This document shows positions 50,641 to 60,603 of a stretch of DNA of 64,000 nucleotides, piece by piece. The position numbers and the translations under genes are program-made. The notes under the pieces are model-generated. The model ran no database searches and was not told the DNA's origin. It saw only the letters and a list, made by a program, of their open reading frames with translations. Position 1 is the stretch's first letter, and every line of letters begins with the position of its first letter. Source of the stretch: Gammaproteobacteria bacterium (GTDB lineage: Bacteria; Pseudomonadota; Gammaproteobacteria; Steroidobacterales; Woeseiaceae). The stretch is from contig JAHZJK010000013.1 in NCBI GenBank assembly GCA_022600955.1, forward strand, positions 1-64,000, written 5' to 3'.

Positions 50641-52362
50641 TCAGCGTGCCGTTTGCACAGACTGGAAATCACCATGTACGGGCTTCCCGCCAAACAGCGT
50701 TAGCACGACTTCCGTTTCCGATATCTCTTTGGCTGGAATAGAAAACAGATTTCGATCCAGCACGATCAGATCTGCAAGCTTGTCGACTGCCACCGAACCC
50801 GTAATATCCTCAATGCCGTTGACGTAGGCAGAATTGATCGTGAATGCGGCGAGCGCGGTCGCAAGATCAATGGTCTCGTGCGGCATGAACGGGGCATCGT
50901 TCCCTTCTGCGTCAGTGCGTGTTACCGCGGTCTCAATCTGCGGGAACGGGTTCGCCGTCGATACCGACCAGTCGCTTCCGAACGCCACCATTCCACCGGC
51001 GTCAATTACTGAGCGAATCGTGTACATCCAGTTGGCACGTTCTTCGCCGATATACGGCAATGTCAGATCGGTGATGTACGGATCTGAGTATGCCCACAGT
51101 GGTTGAAAGTTTGCGATAACGTCGAGTTCGCGGAAACGCGGCAAGTCACTCGGATGAATCGCCTGAAGGTGCGAAATGTGGTGGCGTCTGTGAGCATTTC
51201 CATTGCTCGTGATCGCCGCTTCGACAGCGTCGAGGCTCTGCGTTATGGCAGCATCGCCTATAGCGTGAAAATGTACCTGGAACCCGTCTGCGTCCAGCGC
51301 CGTTACAACCTCTTTCAGATGTTCAGGCTCCACCATCGGAATGCCCTTCGGATCGCCGTCAACATAATATGGCTCCGACATCGCTGCGGTATAATTTTCC
51401 ATGACACCGTCCTGCATGATCTTGACGGTCCCCGCATTCACGTTGCCGCTGGTGAACTCGTCGCGCAAATTTTTGAATGTGTCAATCTGTTCGAGCCCGA
51501 GGGTACGTTCCCACCACAAAGACGCGACCACGCGTAAGGACAGTTCGTCACGTTCGTCCAGCGAACGGTAGGCTTCCAGCTGCGGCCGCAACACCCAGGC
51601 GTCGGTGACTGCGGTAATACCCCAACGATTCAGTTTGTCGACAGCGTATTTCAGACTCTGTTGATCAAACTCAGGCGACGCTGGCGGAATGTGTTGCGTC
51701 AGCAACTCCATCGCGCCTTCCTGAAGACTGCCTGTGATTTCGCCCGTCTCCGAATCGCGATCAACTATGCCACTCTCCGGATCTTGCGTATCTGCGTCAA
51801 TCCCGGCGATTTTCAGCGCTTCACTGTTTGCCCAGCCCGTGTGGCCGTCAGCTGACACAAGGTAGACCGGGCGATCGGATACGACTGCATCAATGAGCTT
51901 TTTGCTGGCGCGTGCGCCCGGGCCGAAAACATCCATCGACCAGCCACCGCCGAGTATCCACTCGGCATCGGGGTTTGCCTCGGCATAGCGCTTGATAGCA
52001 GCAACATAGGCTTTGATCGAACCGAGTCCGTTGAGATTGACGGTCAGTTCCTGGGCTCCTGCCATCAGCGGGTGGATATGCACATCCTGAAACGATGGCA
52101 TCAACATCTTGCCACCAAGATCAATCACTCGCGTTTGCGGTCCTTTCAGCCCTTCGGCGTCTTCATCAAACCCAACATAGACAATTTCCTTGTCGCGGAC
52201 AGCCACTGCGGTTGCCCACGAACGATTAACGTCCATCGTGTATACCGCGGCGTTAACAAACAGGGTGTCGGCAAAGCCAGAGTTCGATTCCTCTGCTGCT
52301 TGCTGTGTGCAGCCAGCCATCCAACTCAGTACAAGTACGCCCAGAACTGGAACTACTTTCAT
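50641..52362 (-). CDS. Amidohydrolase family lipoprotein (YtcJ-like)
   Basis: 573 aa. A lipobox SWMAGC with Cys18 predicts an exported lipoprotein. The body is an amidohydrolase-3 (YtcJ-like) TIM barrel: MPSFQDVHIHPLMAG with metal-binding His-x-His, GGWSMDVFGPG, FHAIGDAAITQSLDAVE, RRHHISHLQAIH, and GSDWSVSTANPFPQIE with the late Asp. Such enzymes hydrolyse formamide, amide or carbamate-type bonds. Substrate unknown. It converges on lipB and is transcribed after murU. Confidence 0.9.
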   Translation of the reverse strand: MKVVPVLGVLVLSWMAGCTQQAAEESNSGFADTLFVNAAVYTMDVNRSWATAVAVRDKEIVYVGFDEDAEGLKGPQTRVIDLGGKMLMPSFQDVHIHPLMAGAQELTVNLNGLGSIKAYVAAIKRYAEANPDAEWILGGGWSMDVFGPGARASKKLIDAVVSDRPVYLVSADGHTGWANSEALKIAGIDADTQDPESGIVDRDSETGEITGSLQEGAMELLTQHIPPASPEFDQQSLKYAVDKLNRWGITAVTDAWVLRPQLEAYRSLDERDELSLRVVASLWWERTLGLEQIDTFKNLRDEFTSGNVNAGTVKIMQDGVMENYTAAMSEPYYVDGDPKGIPMVEPEHLKEVVTALDADGFQVHFHAIGDAAITQSLDAVEAAITSNGNAHRRHHISHLQAIHPSDLPRFRELDVIANFQPLWAYSDPYITDLTLPYIGEERANWMYTIRSVIDAGGMVAFGSDWSVSTANPFPQIETAVTRTDAEGNDAPFMPHETIDLATALAAFTINSAYVNGIEDITGSVAVDKLADLIVLDRNLFSIPAKEISETEVVLTLFGGKPVHGDFQSVQTAR

Positions 52363-52379
52363 GCGTCACCTCGCCTGTA

Positions 52380-53027
52380 TTATTCTAGAGCTGCCAACCG
52401 TTCCGGTGTGCCGACATCAGCCCAAAATCCGTCGTACAGCGATCCTCTCAACATATTCGCATCGGCGGCTTCCCGGAGTATAGGCACGATAGAAAACCGC
52501 CCCACTTCGCAGCCAGCAAAAAACTCCGGACGATAGACAGCAACACCGCTGAATGTGTGCATCACGCTGCCACTGTTTTGTATTAGTCCAGCCTCGAGAC
52601 TGAAATCACCGCCGTGCCGGTAGTCAGGATTCGGCACCAGCACAAGGTGCCCGGTCTGGTGTTCCTCAAGCTCAACCGCGGGGACCGGCATATCTGTGTA
52701 TGTATCGGCATTCACAACCAGAAACGGTTCAGAGCCCAGCATTGGCAATGCACGATGTATACCGCCGCCTGTCTCGAGGATATTGTCGCCTTCAGGACTG
52801 TATACAACGTTGACACCATGGGCTCCGCCAGAGCCGATTCGTTCAACAATCTGCGTGCCGAGCCAGCCCAGGTTGATGACGACATCTGTAATCCCCGCAT
52901 CGCGAATATTCTCGAGGTGCCGTTCCAGCAGGCTTTGCCCGTGCACCTCCACCAGTGACTTGGGTATCGAATCCGTCAGCGGCCGCAAACGCTCACCACG
53001 GCCGGCTGCGAGAATCATGGCAATCAA
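52380..53027 (-). CDS. murU: N-acetylmuramate alpha-1-phosphate uridylyltransferase
   Basis: 215 aa nucleotidyltransferase with the signature ILAAGRGERLRPLTDSIPKSLVEV and PFLVVNADTYTDMP (metal-binding Asp). Next to AmgK it matches MurU, which makes UDP-MurNAc from MurNAc-1-phosphate in Pseudomonas-type wall recycling. The ATG overlaps the amgK stop by 4 nt. Order lptD // amgK-murU is the same as in Pseudomonas. Confidence 0.93.
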   Translation of the reverse strand: MIAMILAAGRGERLRPLTDSIPKSLVEVHGQSLLERHLENIRDAGITDVVINLGWLGTQIVERIGSGGAHGVNVVYSPEGDNILETGGGIHRALPMLGSEPFLVVNADTYTDMPVPAVELEEHQTGHLVLVPNPDYRHGGDFSLEAGLIQNSGSVMHTFSGVAVYRPEFFAGCEVGRFSIVPILREAADANMLRGSLYDGFWADVGTPERLAALE

Positions 53028-54079
53028 GAATCGGCCTCCCAGGACGGCTGCACCCGTTCGCTGATCAGCTGCTGAAGCGGCCTGAGCTCCGCATATCGAG
53101 GGGCAACTTCAGTCACGTATTTGAGTGTGCGCGGAATGTCATCGAGATAGCCAGCTTTGCCATCACGGTAATTCAGGCGGCAAAAAATTCCTGCCGCTTT
53201 GAGGTGACGGTGCACACCCATGAGTTCAAAATGGCGAATGAATTCTGCTTCGCTCATACGCGCCCGTGTATCGCCCGCCAACTCTGCGTAGAAATCCATC
53301 GCCCATGCCAGCACTCGCTCAGGCGGCCAGGTGATATAGCAATCTTTCAGCAAAGACACGAGGTCATAGGTAATCGGGCCTTCGACGGCATCTTGAAAAT
53401 CGATGATGCCGGGGTTGTGCTGTTCAGACACCATCAGGTTGCGCGAATGGTAGTCCCGGTGCACGAAAACCTGCGGCTGTTGCAACGCATTCGCGACCAG
53501 CAAATCACAGCATGACTGCCATACATTTTCGTCGCTTTCACTGAATGCCAGATTCAGGTGTGTGCCGCACAGCCAGTCGCGAAACAGCGAGAGCTCGAAG
53601 CGCAGCAGTTTTTCGTCGTACGGTGGCAACTCTGACTGGTACGCAATTCCAGCGTGCTGCATCTTGAGCAGCGCATTGATCGCGTCCGTGTAGAGCTGTG
53701 CCGTCAGTTCCGGAGTCGATCGCAGAACATCGAGGTATGGGCTGCGGCCAAGGTCGCTCAACAACAGGAAGCCCCGATCAAGGTCCGCTTCGAGCACTCT
53801 TGGCGCATGCAGCTGCATCGCCTCGAGGTAGCTGGCGACCGTGATAAAAGGCCGGCAGTCCTCCTGCTCGGGCGGCGCGTCCATCGCGATGAAACTTTGG
53901 CCACGCTTTTGCAATCGAAAGTAGCGTCGGAAGCTGGCATCAGCCGACGCAGGCGATAACTCGCTGCCGGCAATCGTCTCAATGCTGTCAATCCAGTCTT
54001 GGAGCGACGTCAGGCGCGGGTCGCTTGATGGGGCTGTGTCGCTGATCGTTGTTCTCCGTAACGCGTTGAAGCACCTCAA
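53024..54079 (-). CDS. amgK: N-acetylmuramate/N-acetylglucosamine kinase AmgK
   Basis: About 351 aa of the APH-type kinase fold. The ATP-side strand is FRRYFRLQKRGQSFIAMDAP; catalytic HRDYHSRNLMVSEQ carries the Asp and Asn, and IDFQDAVEGPITYDLVSLLKD the metal-binding Asp. It phosphorylates recycled MurNAc at C1. No ATG or GTG fits; the TTG at 54079 is the likely start, and an internal CTG is the alternative. Divergent from lptD, which also seems to start with TTG. Confidence 0.92.
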   Translation of the reverse strand: MRCFNALRRTTISDTAPSSDPRLTSLQDWIDSIETIAGSELSPASADASFRRYFRLQKRGQSFIAMDAPPEQEDCRPFITVASYLEAMQLHAPRVLEADLDRGFLLLSDLGRSPYLDVLRSTPELTAQLYTDAINALLKMQHAGIAYQSELPPYDEKLLRFELSLFRDWLCGTHLNLAFSESDENVWQSCCDLLVANALQQPQVFVHRDYHSRNLMVSEQHNPGIIDFQDAVEGPITYDLVSLLKDCYITWPPERVLAWAMDFYAELAGDTRARMSEAEFIRHFELMGVHRHLKAAGIFCRLNYRDGKAGYLDDIPRTLKYVTEVAPRYAELRPLQQLISERVQPSWEADS

Positions 54080-54164
54080 AAACTATGCGAAGGTAACAAA
54101 TAAGAATGCCTGATAACATCCCGTCACTACTGGCCTCAGGCCGCAACCTGACCCGAACACTGCT

Positions 54165-56366
54165 TTGTCCTCGAAACCTCTGATTTCAGCGTGTCTGCTG
54201 CTGGCCGCCTCGAATGTGCTGGCCGCGGAACCGTCATCGTGCCAGATACCGCTGGCAGAGCCGCTTTTGGCGCCAGATTCACTATCGCCAGTGGTCATCG
54301 ATGATGCCAATACTGTCCAGCTTGAGGCGGGCCATGTAGAGGCACAACTCGGCGAATCGCCGACGGCGGTCATGTCTGGCGGCGTATTGCTGCGCCGTGC
54401 CGACAAGCTCGTCGGTGCCGACAGTGCGCGCTACGACCCGCAAACGAAGGCATTGCACCTCGAAGGCGGGGTACGATACGAGGATCCAGGAACACAAATT
54501 GCGAGTCGCTCGGCAGAGTTCGGCTACGTTTCGGGGCGCATTCGTTTCGAAGGCGCCGAATTCTCGATGTCCGGCAACAACGCCCGCGGTGCTGCGGACA
54601 TGCTGGAGATTAACCAGAACGGCAAATTGACACTCGACAAGGTTGAGTACACAACATGCCCGCCGAATTCGGAAGACTGGCTTATGCAAGGGCGCTCGAT
54701 TGAACTCGATACGAATCGCGGCGTTGGAACTGCGAAGGGTATGAAGCTTCGCTTCCAGGGCGTTCCGATTCTTTACGCGCCATACATGTCCTTCCCGATC
54801 GGTGATGCTCGGAAATCGGGTGTTCTCACACCTGAAATCGGCAGCTCGGGACGCAGTGGCAATGAAATTCGCGTGCCTTATTACTGGAATATTGCACCGA
54901 ACTATGACGCAACGATTACGCCGCGGCTATTGACCAGCCGTGGATTGCAACTAGAAACACAGTTTCGCTATCTGACTGAACGCAACGAAGGCGTAATTGT
55001 CGCGGACTACCTTCCTGAAGATGACATCCTGAACACCGAGCGACACCAGTTTCGCTTTGAGCACCGCACGCTGTTCAACAATGGCTGGCGCAACCAGATA
55101 AATTTTCGCGAAGTTTCGGACAGTCAGTACTACGAGGATCTTGGTGGCAGCCTGAGCATCTCCAGTATCACGCACCTGAATCGCAACCTGCGCTTCGATT
55201 ACTACAGTGAGAACTTTTCACTGCTGGGCCAGGTGCAGGACTACCAGACTATCGACGATGCCATTCTGCCCGTTGAAGAACCCTACCGGCGACTGCCGCA
55301 GTTGCTCGCTAACGGCCGCTGGCAAACGCCGCTGGGCGTGCGCTTCGGCATTGATGGTGAGATCGTCAACTTCGATCGTGATGTCGGTGTCACGGGCTGG
55401 CGATTGAATGCTGCGCCACAGATCGACATGCCTATCGCGCGGCCCGGCTGGTTTGTGACGCCGGCAGTCGCACTCGATTACACACGCTACGACCTGGGTA
55501 ACACGTTGCCAGGTGAGTTGAGCGAAGCCGATAGAACCGTACCTATCTCAAGCCTGGATACGGGCCTGATTCTCGAACGCACAATGGCGAATGCAGGACG
55601 CATTCAGACTATCGAACCACGACTGCTGTACGTCAACATCCCTTACCGTGAACAAAGCAACTTGCCGGTATTCGATACAATTTCGCCGGACATCAACCTG
55701 GTGCAGTTGTATCGCAAGAACCGCTACCTCGGCATTGACCGAATCGGCGACACCGAGCAGATCAGCGTAGGTGTCACGTCTCGCATACTGGATGTGTCGA
55801 GTGGCCGTGAACTCATGACTGCAACAATCGGGCAGACGCGCTACTTTGACGATCGCATGGTCACGTTGCCGGGGGCTACCGCTGCGACCAACGAGACTTC
55901 CGACTACATCGCGCAGTTGAGATTTCTGCTGTTCAAGAACGTCAATTTTGATTTCGGCCACCAATGGGGTACAGGTGCGAACAACACGACCAAGTCGGAG
56001 GCGCGGTTTCAATACCGGCCAGCGGACAGCAAGATTCTCAATGTCGCCTATCGATTTCGCCGGGACTCGCTCGAACAGGGTGACGTTTCCTGGTCATGGC
56101 CGATGTCACAAACATGGAATTTCGTCGGCCGATATAACTACTCGTTTCGAGACGAACAGGCTCTAGAGCAGTTTTTCGGGCTTGAATATGAGAGCTGTTG
56201 CTGGGGTTTGCGCCTGGTTTCGCGCCGGCATATTTCGACTCGCGACGGAACTCGCGATTCTTCCTTCGGTCTGCAATTAGTACTGAAAGGAATGACGAGC
56301 GTCGGCACAGCTGCTGACAAACTTCTTGAACGTGGTATTCTTGGCTATTCTGCAGACCTCCGGTAG
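54165..56366 (+). CDS. lptD: LPS-assembly protein LptD
   Basis: 733 aa outer-membrane barrel that, with LptE, inserts LPS. Signal peptide to about residue 21 (LLLAASNVLA-AE), an OstA/LptA-like N-domain (GHVEAQLGESPTAVMSGGVLLRRADK as beta-jellyroll), then the barrel. Disulfide cysteines are conserved in place: C26, C165, and adjacent C678-C679 in YESCCWGLRL. TTG start; no ATG in frame nearby. Followed 6 bp later by surA. Confidence 0.95.
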   Translation: MSSKPLISACLLLAASNVLAAEPSSCQIPLAEPLLAPDSLSPVVIDDANTVQLEAGHVEAQLGESPTAVMSGGVLLRRADKLVGADSARYDPQTKALHLEGGVRYEDPGTQIASRSAEFGYVSGRIRFEGAEFSMSGNNARGAADMLEINQNGKLTLDKVEYTTCPPNSEDWLMQGRSIELDTNRGVGTAKGMKLRFQGVPILYAPYMSFPIGDARKSGVLTPEIGSSGRSGNEIRVPYYWNIAPNYDATITPRLLTSRGLQLETQFRYLTERNEGVIVADYLPEDDILNTERHQFRFEHRTLFNNGWRNQINFREVSDSQYYEDLGGSLSISSITHLNRNLRFDYYSENFSLLGQVQDYQTIDDAILPVEEPYRRLPQLLANGRWQTPLGVRFGIDGEIVNFDRDVGVTGWRLNAAPQIDMPIARPGWFVTPAVALDYTRYDLGNTLPGELSEADRTVPISSLDTGLILERTMANAGRIQTIEPRLLYVNIPYREQSNLPVFDTISPDINLVQLYRKNRYLGIDRIGDTEQISVGVTSRILDVSSGRELMTATIGQTRYFDDRMVTLPGATAATNETSDYIAQLRFLLFKNVNFDFGHQWGTGANNTTKSEARFQYRPADSKILNVAYRFRRDSLEQGDVSWSWPMSQTWNFVGRYNYSFRDEQALEQFFGLEYESCCWGLRLVSRRHISTRDGTRDSSFGLQLVLKGMTSVGTAADKLLERGILGYSADLR

Positions 56367-56372
56367 TAAATT

Positions 56373-57677
56373 GTGTTGAAAATCAAAGTTTTATGCGCCA
56401 GTGCAGCGCTAGTGATCGCGCCTGTAGCTATCGCCGAGGAACTCTCGGACGCTGGCGAGTTCCTGGATGGCGTCGCAGCGATCGTGAACGAAGGCGTTGT
56501 ACTGAAGAGCCAGTACAGAAACCAGCTGGACGCGATCACGCGACGTGCCGAGGAACAGCGCATGGAGTTGCCGCCGCCAGAGGTACTCGAAGACCAGGTG
56601 CTCGAGCGCCTGATTCTGAATGAAATCCAGCTTCAACGTGCTGACCGCATCGGGCTTGCTCAGCAAATCAGTGACCAGGTCGTCAATGCAGCTATGCAAC
56701 GCATCGCTGATCAAAGCTCCATCCCGATTACGGAACTTCCAGCGCAACTCGCAAAAGATGGCATCAGCTATCCGCAGTTTCGCAGAGAACTGCGCGACGA
56801 GATCATGCTGAACGAGCTCAAGCGCATCGAGGTCATGCGCAGCATCCGCGTTTCCGAGCGTGAAGTTGAACAGTGCATTCTCGATCTGGAGACAAACGTC
56901 GTCGTCAACTCTGACTGGCAGCTGTCACACATACTACTGACGATCAACGAATCCTCGAACGCTGAAGAAGTCGCAGCAATAGAACTGATTGCCGACCAGA
57001 TCAATACTCGCTTGCAGGATGGCGCTGACTTTCGCGAGTTGGCGGCACGCTTCTCAGGCGGTAGTACCGCACTCGAAGGTGGCTCACTGGGCTGGATGCA
57101 GGGCCAGCAGATCCCATCGATCTTCACCGAAGTACTTCAGGACATGAAGGCCGGCGATATCTCTGAGCCATTTCGTACCTCAAATAGTATCCACATCGTA
57201 AAGGTCGATGACCTGCGCAGCGCTGTAGAGCGCAGCGAAGTGAACCAGATCAAGATTCGCCATATCCTGATAATGCCAAACGAGATTATCGACGATGCTA
57301 CGGCGAAACAGCGACTGGACGATGTGCTCGGCAAGATCCGTGGCGGCGAAGATTTCGGTGAACAGGCGAAGCTGCTATCCGACGATCCAGGTAGCGCGAA
57401 TCTTGGCGGCGACCTTGGATGGGCGATGTCATCCGACTATGCACCTGAGTTTTCAGCGACTGCAGAGGCTGCAGAGATCGGCGAGATTAGTGAACCGTTT
57501 CGCACGCAATTCGGCTGGCACATTCTCGAAGTACTTGATCGTCGCGTCTACGACAACACCGAAGAAGTCAAAGAGCAGAATTGCGTCGTACGGATTCGCA
57601 ACAGCAAGCAGGAAGAAGAAACCTTGTTGTGGTTGCAGCGCATGCGTGATGAGGCGTTCGTCCAGAAACGCATCTAG
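56373..57677 (+). CDS. surA: Periplasmic chaperone / PPIase SurA
   Basis: 434 aa. Signal peptide MLKIKVLCASAALVIAPVAIA (GTG start), N-terminal SurA chaperone domain (~25-160), and two parvulin PPIC domains: LSHILLTI...GGSLGWMQGQQIP and IRHILIMP...GGDLGWAMSSDYAPEF. It escorts outer-membrane proteins such as LptD to BamA, consistent with the adjacent genes. Length is normal. Confidence 0.96.
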   Translation: MLKIKVLCASAALVIAPVAIAEELSDAGEFLDGVAAIVNEGVVLKSQYRNQLDAITRRAEEQRMELPPPEVLEDQVLERLILNEIQLQRADRIGLAQQISDQVVNAAMQRIADQSSIPITELPAQLAKDGISYPQFRRELRDEIMLNELKRIEVMRSIRVSEREVEQCILDLETNVVVNSDWQLSHILLTINESSNAEEVAAIELIADQINTRLQDGADFRELAARFSGGSTALEGGSLGWMQGQQIPSIFTEVLQDMKAGDISEPFRTSNSIHIVKVDDLRSAVERSEVNQIKIRHILIMPNEIIDDATAKQRLDDVLGKIRGGEDFGEQAKLLSDDPGSANLGGDLGWAMSSDYAPEFSATAEAAEIGEISEPFRTQFGWHILEVLDRRVYDNTEEVKEQNCVVRIRNSKQEEETLLWLQRMRDEAFVQKRI

Positions 57678-57679
57678 GT

Positions 57680-58582
57680 GTGGCTCTCGACAATCCACTG
57701 GTAGTCACTGCCGGCGAACCCGCTGGTATCGGACCTGAATTGTGTACGGCTCTTGCGGAGAGCCGCTTCGCATCCGATGTTGTGGTCATCGGCGACGCCC
57801 GCCAGCTCGACCCGCGCCTGCAGGTTATTGACCTGCCATTTCCTGCAGACATTGTCGCAGGAAGACCGGACTCCGCAAACGCAGCAACACTCCTCAATGG
57901 ACTCCGGCTGGCGGTTGATGGCTGCCTTCACGGACGCTATTCAGGACTCGTTACAGCACCACTGGCAAAAAGTGTGATCGCCGATTCTGGTGTCGACTTT
58001 ACCGGGCACACAGAGTTTCTCGCAGGTCTGACGAAGTCGCCACTACCCGTCATGTTGCTCGTCGCCGGTGATTTGCGTGTGGCCCTGGCGAGTACACACA
58101 TGCCGTTACGCGAGGTCGCAGACTACATCAGTGCAGAGCGGTTAGAAGCCGTCATAGAAATTCTGCACCATGATCTGAAATCGCGCTTTGGCATTGATAC
58201 GCCCGAAATCGTGGTGTGCGGACTCAATCCGCACGCCGGTGAAGCCGGCCACCTCGGACATGAAGATGCCGAGATAATTACCCCGGCTATAGACTCGATG
58301 AAGTCTCGTGGCATTCGCGTTCGTGGCCCTGTACCGGCTGACACGGCATTTACGCCTGCTGCCGGACACAAGGATGCCGTCCTGGCGATGTATCACGACC
58401 AGGGACTGCCCGTTCTCAAGTACGCTGGCTTCGGTCACGCAGTGAACGTCACGCTGGGACTGCCAATCGTCAGGACTTCCGTCGATCACGGCACGGCATT
58501 CGATATTGCAGGAAAAGACATAGCAGACCCGGGTAGCCTGCTGGCGGCCGTCGAGCTTGCTTACGATATGGTGCAAACCTGA
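57680..58582 (+). CDS. pdxA: 4-hydroxythreonine-4-phosphate dehydrogenase
   Basis: 300 aa, about 30 shorter than E. coli PdxA because the segment after residue ~60 is reduced. It acts in DXP-dependent vitamin B6 synthesis. TAGEPAGIGPEL, VTAPLAKSVI, FTGHTEFLAGL (metal His), CGLNPHAGEAG (metal His) and YHDQGLPVLKYAGFGHAVN (metal His) are intact. GTG start, 2 bp after surA; the stop overlaps rsmA. Confidence 0.96.
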   Translation: MALDNPLVVTAGEPAGIGPELCTALAESRFASDVVVIGDARQLDPRLQVIDLPFPADIVAGRPDSANAATLLNGLRLAVDGCLHGRYSGLVTAPLAKSVIADSGVDFTGHTEFLAGLTKSPLPVMLLVAGDLRVALASTHMPLREVADYISAERLEAVIEILHHDLKSRFGIDTPEIVVCGLNPHAGEAGHLGHEDAEIITPAIDSMKSRGIRVRGPVPADTAFTPAAGHKDAVLAMYHDQGLPVLKYAGFGHAVNVTLGLPIVRTSVDHGTAFDIAGKDIADPGSLLAAVELAYDMVQT

Positions 58583-59364
58583 TGCCCGGTCACCGCGCAC
58601 GCAAACGATTCGGGCAGCATTTCCTTACTGACCCTGGAGTCGTCGACGAGATACTGCGCTCTGTACACGCGACGAAGGACGATATCGTTGTTGAGATCGG
58701 TCCCGGATTGGGCGCGATTACCGCGGCACTTGCAGAACAGGCCGGCGAGCTGCATACCGTCGAAATTGACCGGGATCTCGCACGCAGCCTGCAGCGACAA
58801 TACGCTGACAACCCATCGGTAACAATTCACGAAGCAGACGCATTGAAGTTCGATTTCGCGTCGCTCGGTGAGCGCCTGAGGATAGTTGGCAATCTGCCCT
58901 ACAATATCTCCACGCCACTGCTGTTTCGACTGCTTGGCTATCGCGACCAGATACTCGACATGCATTTTATGCTGCAAAAGGAAGTAGTGGATCGCATGGC
59001 AGCAGGCCCCGGAAGCAAGACGTACGGGCGACTGAGCATCATGCTGGGTTGCCACCTCGATATCGAATCGTTGTTTGACGTTGTCCCGGACGCCTTTGAT
59101 CCGCCACCCGAGGTGATGTCGGCTGTCGTCAGGCTCGATCCATTGCCGCCGGGCAGGTTTCAGATTAGTGACGAAGCCATATTATCTCGCCTCGTTGCAC
59201 AGGCCTTCATGCAGCGCCGCAAGACGATTCGTAATTCACTGAAAAAAGAGCTTACACCTGCCGACCTCGAGGCGGTCGGAATTGATCCAGGCCTGCGGCC
59301 TGAGCAAATTGGAATCGCGCAATACGTCGAACTCAGTAACCATATCGCCAGCACCTTACGTTAG
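58582..59364 (+). CDS. rsmA: 16S rRNA (A1518/A1519-N6)-dimethyltransferase
   Basis: 260 aa KsgA. GQHFLTDPGVVDEI at the start, motif I VEIGPGLGAITAAL, and catalytic NLPYNISTPLLFRL (motif IV). The C-terminal RRKTIRNSLKK contacts rRNA. It dimethylates two adenines in the 16S 3-prime end. 1-bp overlap with pdxA; apaG follows. Confidence 0.98.
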   Translation: MPGHRARKRFGQHFLTDPGVVDEILRSVHATKDDIVVEIGPGLGAITAALAEQAGELHTVEIDRDLARSLQRQYADNPSVTIHEADALKFDFASLGERLRIVGNLPYNISTPLLFRLLGYRDQILDMHFMLQKEVVDRMAAGPGSKTYGRLSIMLGCHLDIESLFDVVPDAFDPPPEVMSAVVRLDPLPPGRFQISDEAILSRLVAQAFMQRRKTIRNSLKKELTPADLEAVGIDPGLRPEQIGIAQYVELSNHIASTLR

Positions 59365-59373
59365 AATAGCGAG

Positions 59374-59754
59374 ATGCAAGAGACGCAATGCGAAATTCAT
59401 ATCAAGGTGGCGACCAGCTATGTCGACGATCAGTCTGAACCCGACTCTGATCGCTACGTTTTCGCCTACACAATTACAATCTCCAACAAGGGTGACGTTG
59501 CTGCAAAGCTCATCAGCCGGCACTGGATAATCACCGACGCGAACGGCAAGGTTCAGGAAGTTAACGGTGACGGTGTCGTTGGCGAGCAGCCGCATCTTAA
59601 CCCTGGCGAGGAGTTTCGCTATTCCAGTGGTGCGATTCTGGAAACACCTGTGGGAGCAATGCAGGGGTTGTATCGAATGCGTGCCGACAGCGGCGTTAGT
59701 TTTGATGCTCCGATAGCACCGTTTACACTGGCCGTTCCCGGACTACTCAACTAG
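59374..59754 (+). CDS. apaG: ApaG protein
   Basis: 126 aa fibronectin-like fold protein, typically 125 aa. Conserved blocks are RYVFAYTITISNKGDVAAKLISRHWIITDANG (read in parts) and the GVVGEQPHLNPGEEFRYSSG signature, then PVGAMQGLYRM. Sits between rsmA and apaH as in enterics. Biochemical role unclear. Confidence 0.97.
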   Translation: MQETQCEIHIKVATSYVDDQSEPDSDRYVFAYTITISNKGDVAAKLISRHWIITDANGKVQEVNGDGVVGEQPHLNPGEEFRYSSGAILETPVGAMQGLYRMRADSGVSFDAPIAPFTLAVPGLLN

Positions 59755-59765
59755 GCGAGATCAGC

Positions 59766-60587
59766 ATGGCCGTTTACGCGATCGGCGACTTGCAGGGCTG
59801 TTACGACCCGTTCAGGGAGCTCCTGGACGAGATCGATTTTGATCCGGGCAGCGACACGCTGTGGCTTTGCGGCGACCTCGTCAATCGAGGCCCTAAGTCT
59901 CTAAAAACACTACGCTTTGTGCGCTCGCTAGGGAATTCTGCAATCACGGTTCTCGGCAACCACGACTTGCATCTGCTGGCCTTGTGGGCAGGTGCGGTCA
60001 GCCGCGGTAAACGCTTTGACTCGCTGCAGAAGCTGCTCGATGCATCCGACGCGGATGAACTCTGTGACTGGCTGCGCAATCAACCGCTCGCACACTATGA
60101 CGCCAGGCTCGACACCTTGCTCGTGCACGCGGGTACCCACCCTGACTGGGGTGTCAAGAAGACTCTGGCGCGTGCTGCGGAAGTGGAAGCGGAACTGCGC
60201 GGCGAAAACTTTGCGGCCTTACTTGCCAAAATGTACGGCAATGCACCGACCGCGTGGTCTGGTTCATTGTCAGGCTACAAGCGATTGCGCTTCATTGTAA
60301 ATTGCCTGACGCGAATGCGTTTCGTGACACGCGATAATCGCTTGAACTTCACGAGAAGCGGGTCACCCTGGCGACCGCTGAAAAACGTCCGACCGTGGTT
60401 TGACGCCGAGGATCGCCAAACAGGCGACACACGTATTGTTTTTGGCCACTGGTCTCAACTGGGGCTCGTCATTCTTCCGGAGCTCATCTGCCTCGATACA
60501 GGTTGTGTATGGGGTCGACAATTGACGGCCGTGCGTCTCGACAAGAAGACGCCACGGGTAATCCAGGTCGCCGGACAAGCAACCTAG
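59766..60587 (+). CDS. apaH: Diadenosine tetraphosphatase, symmetrical
   Basis: 273 aa metallophosphatase cleaving Ap4A to two ADP; recent work also gives it RNA Np4-decapping. Motifs: GDLQGCYDPF, LCGDLVNRGPKS, VLGNHDLHLLA, VHAGTHPDW and late FGHWSQLG. The usual C-terminal LDTGCVWGRQLTAVRL is present. Converges on folA. Confidence 0.97.
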   Translation: MAVYAIGDLQGCYDPFRELLDEIDFDPGSDTLWLCGDLVNRGPKSLKTLRFVRSLGNSAITVLGNHDLHLLALWAGAVSRGKRFDSLQKLLDASDADELCDWLRNQPLAHYDARLDTLLVHAGTHPDWGVKKTLARAAEVEAELRGENFAALLAKMYGNAPTAWSGSLSGYKRLRFIVNCLTRMRFVTRDNRLNFTRSGSPWRPLKNVRPWFDAEDRQTGDTRIVFGHWSQLGLVILPELICLDTGCVWGRQLTAVRLDKKTPRVIQVAGQAT

Positions 60588-60603
60588 GCGACGACTGCAA
60601 TAA

